Below are positions 22,991 through 31,760 of a stretch of DNA of 37,515 nt, piece after piece. The stretch spans positions 1 to 37,515 of the forward strand of contig SVCP01000012.1 of NCBI GenBank assembly GCA_015058295.1, written 5' to 3'. Every line of letters begins with the position of its first letter. Position 1 is the stretch's first letter. The position numbers and the translations under genes were made by a program. The notes beneath the pieces were generated by a model. That model made no database searches. It worked only from the letters and a program-made list of their open reading frames with translations, and was not told where the DNA came from. The DNA is from Anaerofustis stercorihominis. GTDB lineage: Bacteria > Bacillota > Clostridia > Eubacteriales > Anaerofustaceae.

Positions 22991-25081
22991 TCAGCCTACA
23001 TCTTCAAACTGAGAGTTGTAAAGCTGTGCATAGAATCCATCAAGAGCAAGGAGCTCTTCGTGGTTACCCTGTTCAACGATATCACCATTGTTGATTACAA
23101 GGATAAGGTCTGCATTCTTGATGGTTGAAAGTCTGTGAGCGATTACGAAGGACGTTCTGCCTTCCATAAGTGCGTCCATAGCTTCCTGAATGAGAATTTC
23201 GGTTCTTGTATCTACTGATGATGTAGCTTCGTCGAGGATAAGGATCTTCGGATCTGCGAGGATCGCTCTTGCGATTGTGAGAAGCTGCTTCTGACCTGCG
23301 GAAACGTTGGAAGCTTCTTCGTTAAGTTCCATATTATATCCGCCGGGGAGAGTTGATACGAAGTGATGTACTCTGGCTGTCTTTGCGGCCTGGATAACTT
23401 CTTCGTCTGTTGCGTCCATCTTACCGTAACGGATATTTTCCATAATGCTTCCGTTAAAGAGCCATGTATCCTGCAATACCATACCGAAAGCTCTTCTGAG
23501 TTCATCACGGTCATAATCGAGAATGTTTTGTCCGTCAACATAGATCGCACCACCGTTGAGGTCATAGAATCTCATAAGCAGTTTGACCATTGTGGTCTTA
23601 CCTGCGCCTGTAGGTCCTACAAGAGCTACGGTCTGACCCGGTTTTACATCTGCATTGAAGTCCTTGATAACGATTTTGTCTTCTGTATAGCCGAATTTAA
23701 CGTTTTCGAACTTAACAGATCCTTTGATGTTTTCTGTTGAAGCGATCTTCTTGGAAGGTTCTTCTTCTTCAGCTTCAAAGAACTCAAATACACGTTCTGC
23801 AGCTGCGATAGTGGTCTGGAGCATATTTACAACCTGGCTCATCTGGTTAAGCGGCTGGTTCAGGTTTCTTACATACTGTGTGAAAGCCTGAATGTCACCT
23901 ACACGGATCATACCTTTGATTGCAAAGTATGCGCCGAGAATTGACTGAAGTACAAAGTTGAAGTTACCTACAAATCCCATAAGGGGACCCATCATACCTG
24001 AAAGGAACTGTCCGCGCCACTGCACATTGTAAAGCTCATTTACAGTTTCGTTGAACTCAACAGTGATATCTTCTTCTCTGTTGAATGCTTTTGCGATAAT
24101 GTGTCCTCCGTAGTTTTCTTCGATAAGACTGTTTACTTCCCCTGTGAGGGCCATCTGTCTGACGAAGAATTTCTGCGAACGGGAAACGATCATCTTCATA
24201 ATGAGCATCGAAAGCGGCAGAATCATAAGAGCCGTGATCGTCATCACCCAGTTGATCGTGAGCATCATAGCTATTACACCGACGATAGTGATCGCAGAAG
24301 AAATGATCTGGTTAAGAACCATACCGAGACTCTGTGATACGCTGTCTACATCGTTTGTAATTCTTGAAAGAATCTCTCCGTTTGTCATGCTGTCGAAGAA
24401 TTTCATCGGCAGCTTTTCGATCTTGGCACAGAACTGTTCACGGAGGTTATAAGAGATTCTCGTTGTAACCCCTGCCATAAGGAACTGCTGTGAATATCTG
24501 AACAAAGCACTTGTTACATAAAGGGCAAGGAGTGTAAGAAGAATCTTTCCGAGTGCAGTGAAGTCAATACCGATACCGCCTGCAACTTTATCCACAAGAC
24601 CTTCATAAATAAGAGTGGTTGCACTTCCGAGAATCTTCGGTCCTACGATATTGAATACCGTTGAAGCAATGGTAATGAGGATCGCCACAAAAATATGCGG
24701 ATAGAAAGGCTTCATGTACTTGATGAGCTTGATAAGGGAGCCTTTGAAGTCTTTTGCTTTTTCTCCGGGCATACCGCCGCCTCTGGGGCCTCTGCCTCTG
24801 GGGCCGCCTCTTCTGATACGGACGCCGTTTTTATCTCTCGTCCAGTCTCTTTCTTCATCTACACGATATTCACCGTGCAGTCTGCCACCGGGAAGGTTTC
24901 CTCTTTTTACCGGTTCAGCAGGCTTTGGCGGGAATTTACCGGCCTTGATGTCTTTTTCCATCTGCTTTCTCTGCTTTTTGGGCATATTTGCGAGCATTTT
25001 ATCAATTTCTTCTTTACTCGGTGCCGCATTCGGTGTGAAAGGAGGCATTTTATCTTTATTAAACTTGTTGTTATCAGTCAT
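22991..25081 (-). CDS. Heterodimeric ABC exporter subunit with the catalytic Walker B glutamate
   Basis: A 696-residue fusion of membrane domain and ATPase. A long polar, Pro/Gly/Arg-rich cytoplasmic N-terminus (about 110 residues) precedes six helices. The ATPase has Walker A VGPTGAGKTT, signature NVSAGQKQ and Walker B ILILDEATSSVD (D617, E618). The intact E618 with the partner's canonical SGGQ signature would form the one working ATP site. Its own SAGQ belongs to the degenerate site. The start overlaps the partner gene's stop by 8 bp (ATGACTGA). The family exports drugs, peptides or lipids; the substrate is unknown. Confidence 0.92.
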   Translation of the reverse strand: MTDNNKFNKDKMPPFTPNAAPSKEEIDKMLANMPKKQRKQMEKDIKAGKFPPKPAEPVKRGNLPGGRLHGEYRVDEERDWTRDKNGVRIRRGGPRGRGPRGGGMPGEKAKDFKGSLIKLIKYMKPFYPHIFVAILITIASTVFNIVGPKILGSATTLIYEGLVDKVAGGIGIDFTALGKILLTLLALYVTSALFRYSQQFLMAGVTTRISYNLREQFCAKIEKLPMKFFDSMTNGEILSRITNDVDSVSQSLGMVLNQIISSAITIVGVIAMMLTINWVMTITALMILPLSMLIMKMIVSRSQKFFVRQMALTGEVNSLIEENYGGHIIAKAFNREEDITVEFNETVNELYNVQWRGQFLSGMMGPLMGFVGNFNFVLQSILGAYFAIKGMIRVGDIQAFTQYVRNLNQPLNQMSQVVNMLQTTIAAAERVFEFFEAEEEEPSKKIASTENIKGSVKFENVKFGYTEDKIVIKDFNADVKPGQTVALVGPTGAGKTTMVKLLMRFYDLNGGAIYVDGQNILDYDRDELRRAFGMVLQDTWLFNGSIMENIRYGKMDATDEEVIQAAKTARVHHFVSTLPGGYNMELNEEASNVSAGQKQLLTIARAILADPKILILDEATSSVDTRTEILIQEAMDALMEGRTSFVIAHRLSTIKNADLILVINNGDIVEQGNHEELLALDGFYAQLYNSQFEDVG

Positions 25082-27314
25082 TGTTCAATTCCTCCTCTGA
25101 AAGCTGTGAATATGCGATTTCCTTATAAACTTCGCAGTTTTTAAGGAGATCTTCGTGTGTTCCCTGTCCTACAATCTTACCTTCATCAAGAACAAGGATG
25201 TTTTCAGCATGCATGATAGTGCTGATACGCTGTGCAACGATGATCTTTGTTGCACCTTTGAGTTTTTCGTTGAGTGCCTTTCTCAGAGCAGCATCAGTCT
25301 TGAAGTCAAGTGCTGAGAAGCTGTCGTCAAAGAGGTAAATGTTCGGTTTCGGCGCAATAGCTCTTGCGATTGAGAGTCGCTGTTTCTGTCCGCCGGATAC
25401 GTTTGTTCCGCCCTGTGCTATAGGTTCATAATAACCATAAGGCATATTTTCAATAAAGTTAGCAGCCTGCGCTATATCCGCTGCATACAATACGTCTTCA
25501 TCGCTCATATTGATATCGCCGAAACGGATATTTGATTCGATCGTTCCGCTGAAGAGGAGACCTTTCTGCGGCACATAACCGAGCTGTGCACGAAGATCGT
25601 GCTGAGTCATATCCTTGATGTTTACACCGTTTACAAGAATCTCACCGCCTGTAACATCATAGAATCTCGGAACAAGGTTTATAAGCGTTGATTTACCGCA
25701 ACCTGTACCACCGATGATGGCAGTTGTTTCACCGGCTTTTGCTGTGAACGTAATGTCTGTAAGGACTTCACCGTCAGCATCCGGATACGCAAATGATACG
25801 TTTCTGAATTCAACTTCACCCATTTTGTCTTCGACGAAAGGTGTCGGATTAACAGGATCCTTGATGATGTTTTCACTGTCGAGGATTTCGTTGATACGTC
25901 CTGCGGATACCATGGCTCTCGGAATATGTGTTGACATATTCGCAAGCATCTGGAATGACATGATTGCATGCATAGCATAGTTTACATATGCCGTGATATC
26001 ACCAACCTGCATTCCGCCGAGATTTACTGCTTTGGCTCCGAACCATACGATGGCTACGGAAGAAATATTCATTGTAAGCATCATAGCCGGCATCATAAGA
26101 CCCATTCTTCTCTGTGTCCAGACACCGAGTTTTCTTACTCTTTCATTTGCATCTGCAAAACGGCTTTCTTCGTAATCAAATGTAGAGAACGCCCTGATAA
26201 CCGGAAGACCATTGAGTACTTCACGCACAACAAGGTTGATGCGGTCAGTGTTTTTCTGCATAATCTTGAATTTCGGTGTAACGAATTTGAGAAGGAATGT
26301 TACGCCTGTTGTTACGAAAGCAACAGCGACAAACATGATCCACGAAAGTGATGCATTAAGCTTGATCGCCTTAATAATACCGCCTATACCCATAAGAGGG
26401 GAGAATATAAGGTGGCGAAGTCCCATATTCATAAGACGCGCGATCTGCATTACGTCGTTGTTTGTTCTTGTAATAAGGGATGCTGTTGAAAAGTTTTCCA
26501 TCTCCTGGTTGGAAAGTGTGATAACTTTTCCGAAAACAAGTTTTCTGAGAGTCGTACCGATCCTTGAACCGAGTCTTGACTGCACGAAGCTCATAACTAT
26601 TGAGATCAATGTTGCAAATCCTGCTACAAGAAGCATGATTCCGCCTTCAGAGAAAAGGTATCCCATCTGCAGACCCACAATATCGAATCCGAGTACTTCA
26701 TATGAAGTCTTGATATGATCGATGGCCGCCTGATTTACAAGGCTTGTGGAAATATTCGTGAATAATGACTGTGCAGTAGCGATAAATTCATCTGCTTTCT
26801 CAGGTTCCATTGCACTGAGCATACCTTCGAGATCTTTTTCTGTTCTGTACGGCTCCTGCATAAGGGAGTGCAGCTGTTCTTCGTACTGCTTGTAGTTTTC
26901 GTTCGTTCCCGCTACCACTGTTTTCATAAGAATGGCGTTGGAAAATGCAGTATCAAGAGAAATCATGGTCCCTTCCGTTACGGTTTCATTGAGAACATAA
27001 ACCGATGAAGGAATGTTGGGGTATTCTTCTTTTACTGCCGTGTAAAGCGGATCTGAAGAGTCAATAAGGGAATAATTAATCTCAACGATATCTTCATCTG
27101 TTGAACTCATAAGAGCTGTCAGTGAATCATACTCGTCCGGCGTCATTACTTCCGGTACTGCCTGTTCAATTCCGCCTTGCTGAATTCCGACGTTGATTAT
27201 GTTTGCTGTGTGCACCGGAAGCTCGAGTTCAGTCCATACCTGACCGCTCAATAACAAAACACAAATCAGCAACGGAACAACAAGATTGTCAATTCTTTTG
27301 AACAATTTGAACAT
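25074..27314 (-). CDS. Heterodimeric ABC exporter subunit with degenerate Walker B and large outer loop
   Basis: A 746-residue membrane-ATPase fusion. After the first helix (LVVPLLICVLLLSGQVW) come about 170 polar residues before the second helix, an unusually long extracytoplasmic insertion. The ATPase has Walker A GGTGCGKST, signature NVSGGQKQR and Walker B YLFDDSFSALD, where D664 replaces the catalytic Glu. This is the asymmetric pattern of BmrC/D- and TM287/288-type pairs. It is read right after marR (2-bp gap) and overlaps the second subunit, so all three form one operon. Confidence 0.92.
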   Translation of the reverse strand: MFKLFKRIDNLVVPLLICVLLLSGQVWTELELPVHTANIINVGIQQGGIEQAVPEVMTPDEYDSLTALMSSTDEDIVEINYSLIDSSDPLYTAVKEEYPNIPSSVYVLNETVTEGTMISLDTAFSNAILMKTVVAGTNENYKQYEEQLHSLMQEPYRTEKDLEGMLSAMEPEKADEFIATAQSLFTNISTSLVNQAAIDHIKTSYEVLGFDIVGLQMGYLFSEGGIMLLVAGFATLISIVMSFVQSRLGSRIGTTLRKLVFGKVITLSNQEMENFSTASLITRTNNDVMQIARLMNMGLRHLIFSPLMGIGGIIKAIKLNASLSWIMFVAVAFVTTGVTFLLKFVTPKFKIMQKNTDRINLVVREVLNGLPVIRAFSTFDYEESRFADANERVRKLGVWTQRRMGLMMPAMMLTMNISSVAIVWFGAKAVNLGGMQVGDITAYVNYAMHAIMSFQMLANMSTHIPRAMVSAGRINEILDSENIIKDPVNPTPFVEDKMGEVEFRNVSFAYPDADGEVLTDITFTAKAGETTAIIGGTGCGKSTLINLVPRFYDVTGGEILVNGVNIKDMTQHDLRAQLGYVPQKGLLFSGTIESNIRFGDINMSDEDVLYAADIAQAANFIENMPYGYYEPIAQGGTNVSGGQKQRLSIARAIAPKPNIYLFDDSFSALDFKTDAALRKALNEKLKGATKIIVAQRISTIMHAENILVLDEGKIVGQGTHEDLLKNCEVYKEIAYSQLSEEELNND

Positions 27315-27316
27315 TG

Positions 27317-27799
27317 TCAGTCGTTTCTCCTTCCTTTACAATGTTTCATTGGCGGCAAATCAACCTCACCACCGTCCTGCATAAACAGATTGTCTCTGAT
27401 CTGCATGAGCAGCCTCCTGAAAAGCATCTTTTCTTCCGGAGTGAAACCTTCAAACATTTCATCTTCAAGTTTCTGATTGGACATGTCGAGTTTATTTGCC
27501 GTGTCTTTTCCCATTTCAGTAATGTAGATACGGATCATTCTCGCATCATTTTCATCAGCTCTCTTTTCAATAAGCCCCGCTTTTTCCAGCCTCTTTACAG
27601 AAACATTGATAGTGGGGGCCGATACGAACAAATGATTCGCAATTTCAGCCTGAGTCATTCCGTCACTGCTGTTAAGAAACATAAGCAACGGAACCTGCCC
27701 GGGGTGAATATCGATCTGTTCGAGGAGAGAAAAATGTCGTGAAAATGCCATGCGGGAAACCCTATCCATCAGTTGATGAGTGTACTTTGGTTGTTTCAT
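27317..27799 (-). CDS. MarR-family repressor of the ABC exporter
   Basis: A 160-residue winged-helix regulator. MTQAEIANHLFVSAPTINV is the recognition-helix region and KRLEKAGLIEKRADENDAR the wing (DxR motif). Helices at both ends supply the dimer interface. It is first in the operon with the two exporter genes, the common layout where ligand binding releases repression of the pump. A palindrome TTAGTCGATTAA overlaps the transcription start of this operon and is the likely autorepression site. Confidence 0.9.
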   Translation of the reverse strand: MKQPKYTHQLMDRVSRMAFSRHFSLLEQIDIHPGQVPLLMFLNSSDGMTQAEIANHLFVSAPTINVSVKRLEKAGLIEKRADENDARMIRIYITEMGKDTANKLDMSNQKLEDEMFEGFTPEEKMLFRRLLMQIRDNLFMQDGGEVDLPPMKHCKGRRND

Positions 27800-27820
27800 T
27801 TTCGCCTCTGAATATTTTAT

Positions 27821-27832
27821 TTAATCGACTAA
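27821..27832. promoter_or_regulatory. Likely MarR operator
   Basis: Read on the minus strand TTAGTCGATTAA is a near-perfect palindrome (one mismatch) of the type bound by MarR repressors. It sits at about +1 to +12 of the marR transcript. Confidence 0.55.
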
Positions 27833-27837
27833 GCATT

Positions 27838-27865
27838 ATTATAGCATATGACAGAATAAATGCAA
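27838..27865 (-). promoter_or_regulatory. Promoter of marR-ABC operon
   Basis: On the minus strand TTGCAT (27860-27865), 16 nt, TATAAT (27838-27843). Confidence 0.65.
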
Positions 27866-28177
27866 CAAATTTTTTTTATGTATTTCAAAATTCAAAGGAT
27901 TTTGCCGTGAAATTCATACGTTTTTACCGTCCGCAATCATTCAAAAATCATTAATCACCTAATTTGTTTTCAGTATTTATCCTGTCGGGTCCGGTTCAGG
28001 GTTTTTCAGTTATTCTTACCCGGCAAGATTTCACTAATGAGAAATTTTTTTGTGGTTTATGTACTGTTTTTGTTGTATATAGATGTATTTTGTTATACAA
28101 TAAAGGGTATCAAAGATATACCCTCGATTTACCGAACAGGATTGTTGATAAACCGAAAACGACTTAATTTATGGCAT

Positions 28178-28183
28178 TATAAT
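28178..28183 (+). promoter_or_regulatory. -10 box of the purC transcript
   Basis: TATAAT lies 35 bp before purC, but no good -35 box stands 16-18 nt upstream. The gap 27866-28177 holds no gene. I looked for a purine riboswitch (conserved core and loop-loop pairing) and saw none; only a weak 6-bp hairpin (GGGTAT/ATACCC, 28105-28123) is present. Confidence 0.4.
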
Positions 28184-28217
28184 ATCTTTGAGATTATACT
28201 ATTCGGGAGGAATTACC

Positions 28218-28898
28218 ATGAATCTTGTTTATTCCGGAAAGACAAAAGATGTCTTTGCACTTGAAAACGGAAATTATCTTTTAAAATTTAAAGACGACTG
28301 CACCGGTAAGGACGGTGTATTTGACCCGGGTGAAAACTCTGTAGGTCTCACAATCGAAGGTGTAGGCGATGTCAACCTGAGAATGTCTATCTATTTCTTT
28401 GAAAAGATCAATGCTGCAGGTATCAAAACTCACTATGTAAGCGCAAACCTCGCTGATACAACAATGGAAGTTCTCCCTGCAAAAGTATTCGGTGAAGGCC
28501 TTGAAGTTATCTGCCGTCACAAAGCAGTTGGAAGCTTCTTCCGCCGCTACGGTCAGTACATTCAGGAAGGCGCAGACCTTCCCGCTTATGTTGAAACAAC
28601 ATTCAAAAACGATGAACTCGGCGATCCCCTCGTAACAAAGGACGGCCTTATCGCTCTCGGAGTAATGAATGACAAACAGTACGAAGACCTTAAAGAAATG
28701 ACACAGAAGATCACTCAGATCGTAGCTGACGATCTTAAAGAAAAAGGTCTCATTCTTTACGATATCAAATTCGAATTCGGCTATGATGCTGACGGCAATG
28801 TAATGCTCATTGACGAAATCGCATCAGGAAATATGAGAGTTTACAAGGACGGAAAATATATCGATCCTATGACACTTTCCGAACTCTTTTTCGCATAA
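28218..28898 (+). CDS. purC: SAICAR synthetase
   Basis: A 226-residue enzyme that joins CAIR and aspartate with ATP in purine synthesis. It begins [14 protein letters not shown] and has the bacterial PurC blocks [25 protein letters not shown] and [15 protein letters not shown] with [11 protein letters not shown]. Length is normal. GGGAGG 7 nt upstream fixes the ATG; the 10 codons before it in the same frame are not used. A PurF-like gene follows after 43 bp, so both are likely one operon. Confidence 0.93.
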   Translation: MNLVYSGKTKDVFALENGNYLLKFKDDCTGKDGVFDPGENSVGLTIEGVGDVNLRMSIYFFEKINAAGIKTHYVSANLADTTMEVLPAKVFGEGLEVICRHKAVGSFFRRYGQYIQEGADLPAYVETTFKNDELGDPLVTKDGLIALGVMNDKQYEDLKEMTQKITQIVADDLKEKGLILYDIKFEFGYDADGNVMLIDEIASGNMRVYKDGKYIDPMTLSELFFA

Positions 28899-28941
28899 TA
28901 TGCACATAACCTTCAAATTAAGAAAGGCAGGAAAATAGATT

Positions 28942-30363
28942 ATGGGCGGTTTTTTCGGTGTTGCCTCAAAAAGAGACTGCGCTCTTGACATTTACTTTGG
29001 TGTGGACTATCACTCACATCTGGGTACATACAGAGGCGGAATGGCCATATACGATGAAGTCGACGGCTTCCAGAGAGAGATCCATAATATAGAAAACACA
29101 CCTTTCAGAACGAAGTTCGAAAGAGACCTTGATCATTTTCACGGAAATATGGGTATGGGCTGCATCAGTGATTCCGATCCGCAGCCGCTTATCGTCCGCT
29201 CGCACCATGGTTTGTTTGCAATTACTACCGTAAGTGCCATAAACAATGCTGACGAGCTCATAAAAGAATATTTCTCCGACCACGGTCACCAGTTTATGGC
29301 TATGAGTTCGGGAAAAGTAAACTCCGCAGAACTTATTGCCGCACTTATAAACCAGAAAGACGATCTTGTTTCGGGAATCCTTCATGCACAGGAAATGATC
29401 GACGGTTCCGCAACGATTCTTATACTCAAGGAAGATTGTATTATTGCCGCAAGAGACAAGCTGGGCAGGCTTCCTATCTGGCTTGGCAAAAACAGCGACG
29501 GACACTGCGTATCATTCGAATCTTTTGCATATACAAAGTTAGGGTACGAAACTGTATATGAGCTTGGTCCGCAGGAGATCGTAAAACTCACTCCGGAAAG
29601 CTTTGAAGTACTCTCTCCCGCAAGAGACGAAATGAAGATCTGTGCATTTTTATGGACATATTACGGCTATCCGAACTCCGATTATGAGGGCACAAACGTA
29701 GAGATGATGCGCTACAAAAGCGGAGAGATTATGGCAAGGGACGAAATAAAAAACGGCACACTTCCTGATGTTGATTATGTAGGAGGCATGCCGGATTCGG
29801 GAATTCCGTATGCTATGGGATATGCAGGAAAGAGTAAACAGGCTTTTGCCCGTCCGTTCATAAAATATACTCCCACATGGGCTCGTTCGTTTATGCCTTC
29901 TAACCAGGCTGTGCGCAACCATGTAGCAAAGATGAAGCAGATTCCTATTCCCGGGCTCATTGAAGGACACAAACTCCTTCTTGTAGATGACTCTATTGTA
30001 AGAGGAACACAGCTCCGTGAAACAGTAGATTTCCTCAAAGCATCGGGAGCAAAGGAAGTCCATATGCGTTCAGGTTGTCCGCCGATTATGTACAGCTGCC
30101 CGTATCTGAACTTCTCAAGAGGAAAAACAGATATGGAACTTCTCGCAAGGAGAATAATCCAGGAACTCGAAGGCGACGAAGGACAAAAACATATAGACGA
30201 ATATTCCGATGCATCCACAGAAAGAGGCAAGCGTATGCTCGAAGCTATCTGTGAGAAATTCGGATTCGACTCTCTCGGGTATCAGACTCTTGACGGTCTT
30301 ATTGAAGCTATCAATATCGACCCGTCCAGAATCTGCACATACTGCTGGAGCGGAAAAAAATAA
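28942..30363 (+). CDS. purF: PurF-like amidophosphoribosyltransferase without the catalytic N-terminal Cys
   Basis: The 473 residues align with glutamine PRPP amidotransferase, first step of purine synthesis. The PRPP loop LLLVDDSIVRGT (346-357) is intact. The four cysteines C234, C386, C465 and C468 match the 4Fe-4S ligands of Bacillus PurF. But the mature glutaminase normally starts with Cys (MCGVFG); here it starts MGGFFGV, and HRGQES-type contacts read HLGTYRGG. The glutaminase may be dead, leaving an ammonia-dependent or regulatory protein. Similar Cys-less PurF proteins occur in Clostridia as far as I recall. The start is well placed (AGGCAGG upstream) and no other Met gives a Cys. Confidence 0.85.
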   Translation: MGGFFGVASKRDCALDIYFGVDYHSHLGTYRGGMAIYDEVDGFQREIHNIENTPFRTKFERDLDHFHGNMGMGCISDSDPQPLIVRSHHGLFAITTVSAINNADELIKEYFSDHGHQFMAMSSGKVNSAELIAALINQKDDLVSGILHAQEMIDGSATILILKEDCIIAARDKLGRLPIWLGKNSDGHCVSFESFAYTKLGYETVYELGPQEIVKLTPESFEVLSPARDEMKICAFLWTYYGYPNSDYEGTNVEMMRYKSGEIMARDEIKNGTLPDVDYVGGMPDSGIPYAMGYAGKSKQAFARPFIKYTPTWARSFMPSNQAVRNHVAKMKQIPIPGLIEGHKLLLVDDSIVRGTQLRETVDFLKASGAKEVHMRSGCPPIMYSCPYLNFSRGKTDMELLARRIIQELEGDEGQKHIDEYSDASTERGKRMLEAICEKFGFDSLGYQTLDGLIEAINIDPSRICTYCWSGKK

Positions 30364-30381
30364 ATCAAGCCAATACACACA

Positions 30382-30414
30382 AAAACTGCCGATGATAACA
30401 GCATCGGCAGTTTT
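30382..30414 (+). terminator. Terminator of purC-purF
   Basis: A 13-bp stem (AAAACTGCCGATG with CATCGGCAGTTTT), 7-nt loop, then TAATTT. The following 150 bp to the next terminator hold no gene. Confidence 0.92.
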
Positions 30415-30568
30415 TAATTTGAAGGTTAAGTTGTAAAAGCAAGTCTGAGTGACTGTATATCCATTAATTCACAGTTTTACAGCTTACCCCTTCGTTTGCA
30501 CAGAAAAGTCCCCACCATCCCACCCTCTTTTACAGGCTCGGGCAGACAGCAATGATTCAAACAAACAA

Positions 30569-30591
30569 AAACTGCCCTTTACAGGCAGTTT
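30569..30591 (-). terminator. Terminator of the 162-residue membrane-anchored protein gene
   Basis: An 8-bp stem (AAACTGCC with GGCAGTTT) followed by TTGTTTG on the minus strand, 15 bp after the stop codon. Confidence 0.75.
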
Positions 30592-30605
30592 CGGGTATTA
30601 TTTAA

Positions 30606-31094
30606 TTATTCAATCACTTCCGTATTCCCCACAATATATGTGAATGTCATATCTTCCATATATTTATGGCTGACGATAACTTTAAGCTCATCACCGGCTT
30701 TTGCAGTTTCGAGGATCTTCACCGTATTGCCTTCTGCTTTACCGATTGTTGACGGTGTTTCTTCCGTTTCACCTTCGATAGACACACTCACACCATCTGT
30801 CACTTCGTATGCCTTCACAGCCTTGTCTTCTCTCTGGTAGCAGTATAAAAGCTTGAATGTAATTACATCGCCAAGTTCTGCCACTGAACCATCGGCAAGC
30901 GTGGTGGAAAATCTTCTGTCCGTTACAACAATATCTCTGCCTTCGAGCTCTTTTATCTCTTCTTCGATCTTGTCCTTTGACAATGCACCGGAAATAAGTG
31001 AAATGAGAAGAATAAGTATTGCCAGTGCAACTGCCGCCGCAACAATAAATCTTTTCGGATCCGCAATTCGTATTTTTGTTCTGGAGCGTGCCAT
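30606..31094 (-). CDS. Unknown small protein with one membrane anchor
   Basis: Not recognised. The 162 residues have a basic cytoplasmic N-terminus (MARSRTKIRIADPKR), one membrane helix (IVAAAVALAILILLISLI) and about 120 residues outside the membrane. The outer part has beta-strand character (VITFKLLYCYQRE, VSVSIEGETEETPST, LKVIVSHKYMED), possibly an Ig-like or SH3-like fold. GGAGGAG before the ATG is clear. The gene stands alone with promoter and terminator. The positive-inside anchor suggests an envelope protein. Confidence 0.75.
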   Translation of the reverse strand: MARSRTKIRIADPKRFIVAAAVALAILILLISLISGALSKDKIEEEIKELEGRDIVVTDRRFSTTLADGSVAELGDVITFKLLYCYQREDKAVKAYEVTDGVSVSIEGETEETPSTIGKAEGNTVKILETAKAGDELKVIVSHKYMEDMTFTYIVGNTEVIE

Positions 31095-31127
31095 AAACTA
31101 ACTCCTCCTTAATGAATCTATGCTATA

Positions 31128-31155
31128 ATTATACATATTCAGACAAAAATTTCAA
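31128..31155 (-). promoter_or_regulatory. Promoter of the single-anchor protein gene
   Basis: On the minus strand TTGAAA (31150-31155), 16 nt, TATAAT (31128-31133). Confidence 0.55.
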
Positions 31156-31224
31156 TGTTTTGCATAAATAATTATACTTTAATCACGGTAATTATTTTAT
31201 CCACAGCAGAAAACATTAATTAAT

Positions 31225-31253
31225 TTGACTTTTGTTTATACATATGTTAAGAT
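31225..31253 (+). promoter_or_regulatory. Promoter of the DUF805 gene
   Basis: TTGACT (31225-31230), 17 nt, TAAGAT (31248-31253). A single DnaA box TTATCCACA lies 20 bp upstream (31197-31205). Confidence 0.5.
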
Positions 31254-31292
31254 AAGAAATACTTATAAATCAATGCAGGAGTGTCATTATTT

Positions 31293-31655
31293 ATGGATTT
31301 TAACGAAATTTTCTACTCTTATAAGATATTCTGGCACGATGCTCTTTTCTTCTCAGGAAGAACAAGACGCACGGACTTTTTCATTCCCGTAATCATCAAT
31401 TCGGCAATTACATTTGTGCTGTCATTTTTAGGACCTATTGGAGGTACTTTCAATATGGCATTCGCCGCAGTTGCATTTTTACCGAGCCTTGCAAATGATA
31501 TCCGCAGACTTCACGATACAGGAAAATCGGCATGGTATCTCTTGGCTCTTGCGGTCCCAGTTGTCGGCTGGATACTTCTTATCATCTGGCTTTGCAGTGA
31601 CAGCAAGGGGGACAATCAGTACGGTGTGTCTCCGAAATATCCGGGAACAAAATAA
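31293..31655 (+). CDS. DUF805 inner-membrane protein
   Basis: A 120-residue protein of the DUF805 family. The family blocks are clear: SGRTRRTDFF near the start, DIRRLHDTGKSAWYLL in the middle and DNQYGVSPKYPG at the end, with three or four membrane helices between them. The biochemical role of DUF805 is unknown. AGGAG stands 11 nt before the ATG; a GTG four codons earlier overlaps the ribosome site and is less likely. It has its own promoter and terminator. Confidence 0.85.
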   Translation: MDFNEIFYSYKIFWHDALFFSGRTRRTDFFIPVIINSAITFVLSFLGPIGGTFNMAFAAVAFLPSLANDIRRLHDTGKSAWYLLALAVPVVGWILLIIWLCSDSKGDNQYGVSPKYPGTK

Positions 31656-31668
31656 AATACAAATATCG

Positions 31669-31688
31669 CGGCAGTATACACACTGCCG
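31669..31688 (+). terminator. Terminator of the DUF805 gene
   Basis: A 7-bp stem (CGGCAGT with ACTGCCG), 6-nt loop, then TTTTTGTTT. Confidence 0.85.
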
Positions 31689-31694
31689 TTTTTG

Positions 31695-31723
31695 TTTACA
31701 AAATACATCATTTGCTGTATAAT
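31695..31723 (+). promoter_or_regulatory. Promoter of lepB-yibE/F-zinc ribbon operon
   Basis: TTTACA (31695-31700), 17 nt, TATAAT (31718-31723). Confidence 0.65.
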
Positions 31724-31760
31724 ATATTAGTTAATAAACTTTAAATGAAGAGAGAAACAT

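Noticed and set aside
27866-28217. A purine riboswitch before purC
   Set aside because: The conserved three-way-junction core and the loop-loop pairing are not visible.
10791-30560. CGGGCAGACAGC shared between the ccdA upstream region and the gap after purF
   Set aside because: A 12-bp match is expected by chance several times in 37 kb, and the flanks do not align.
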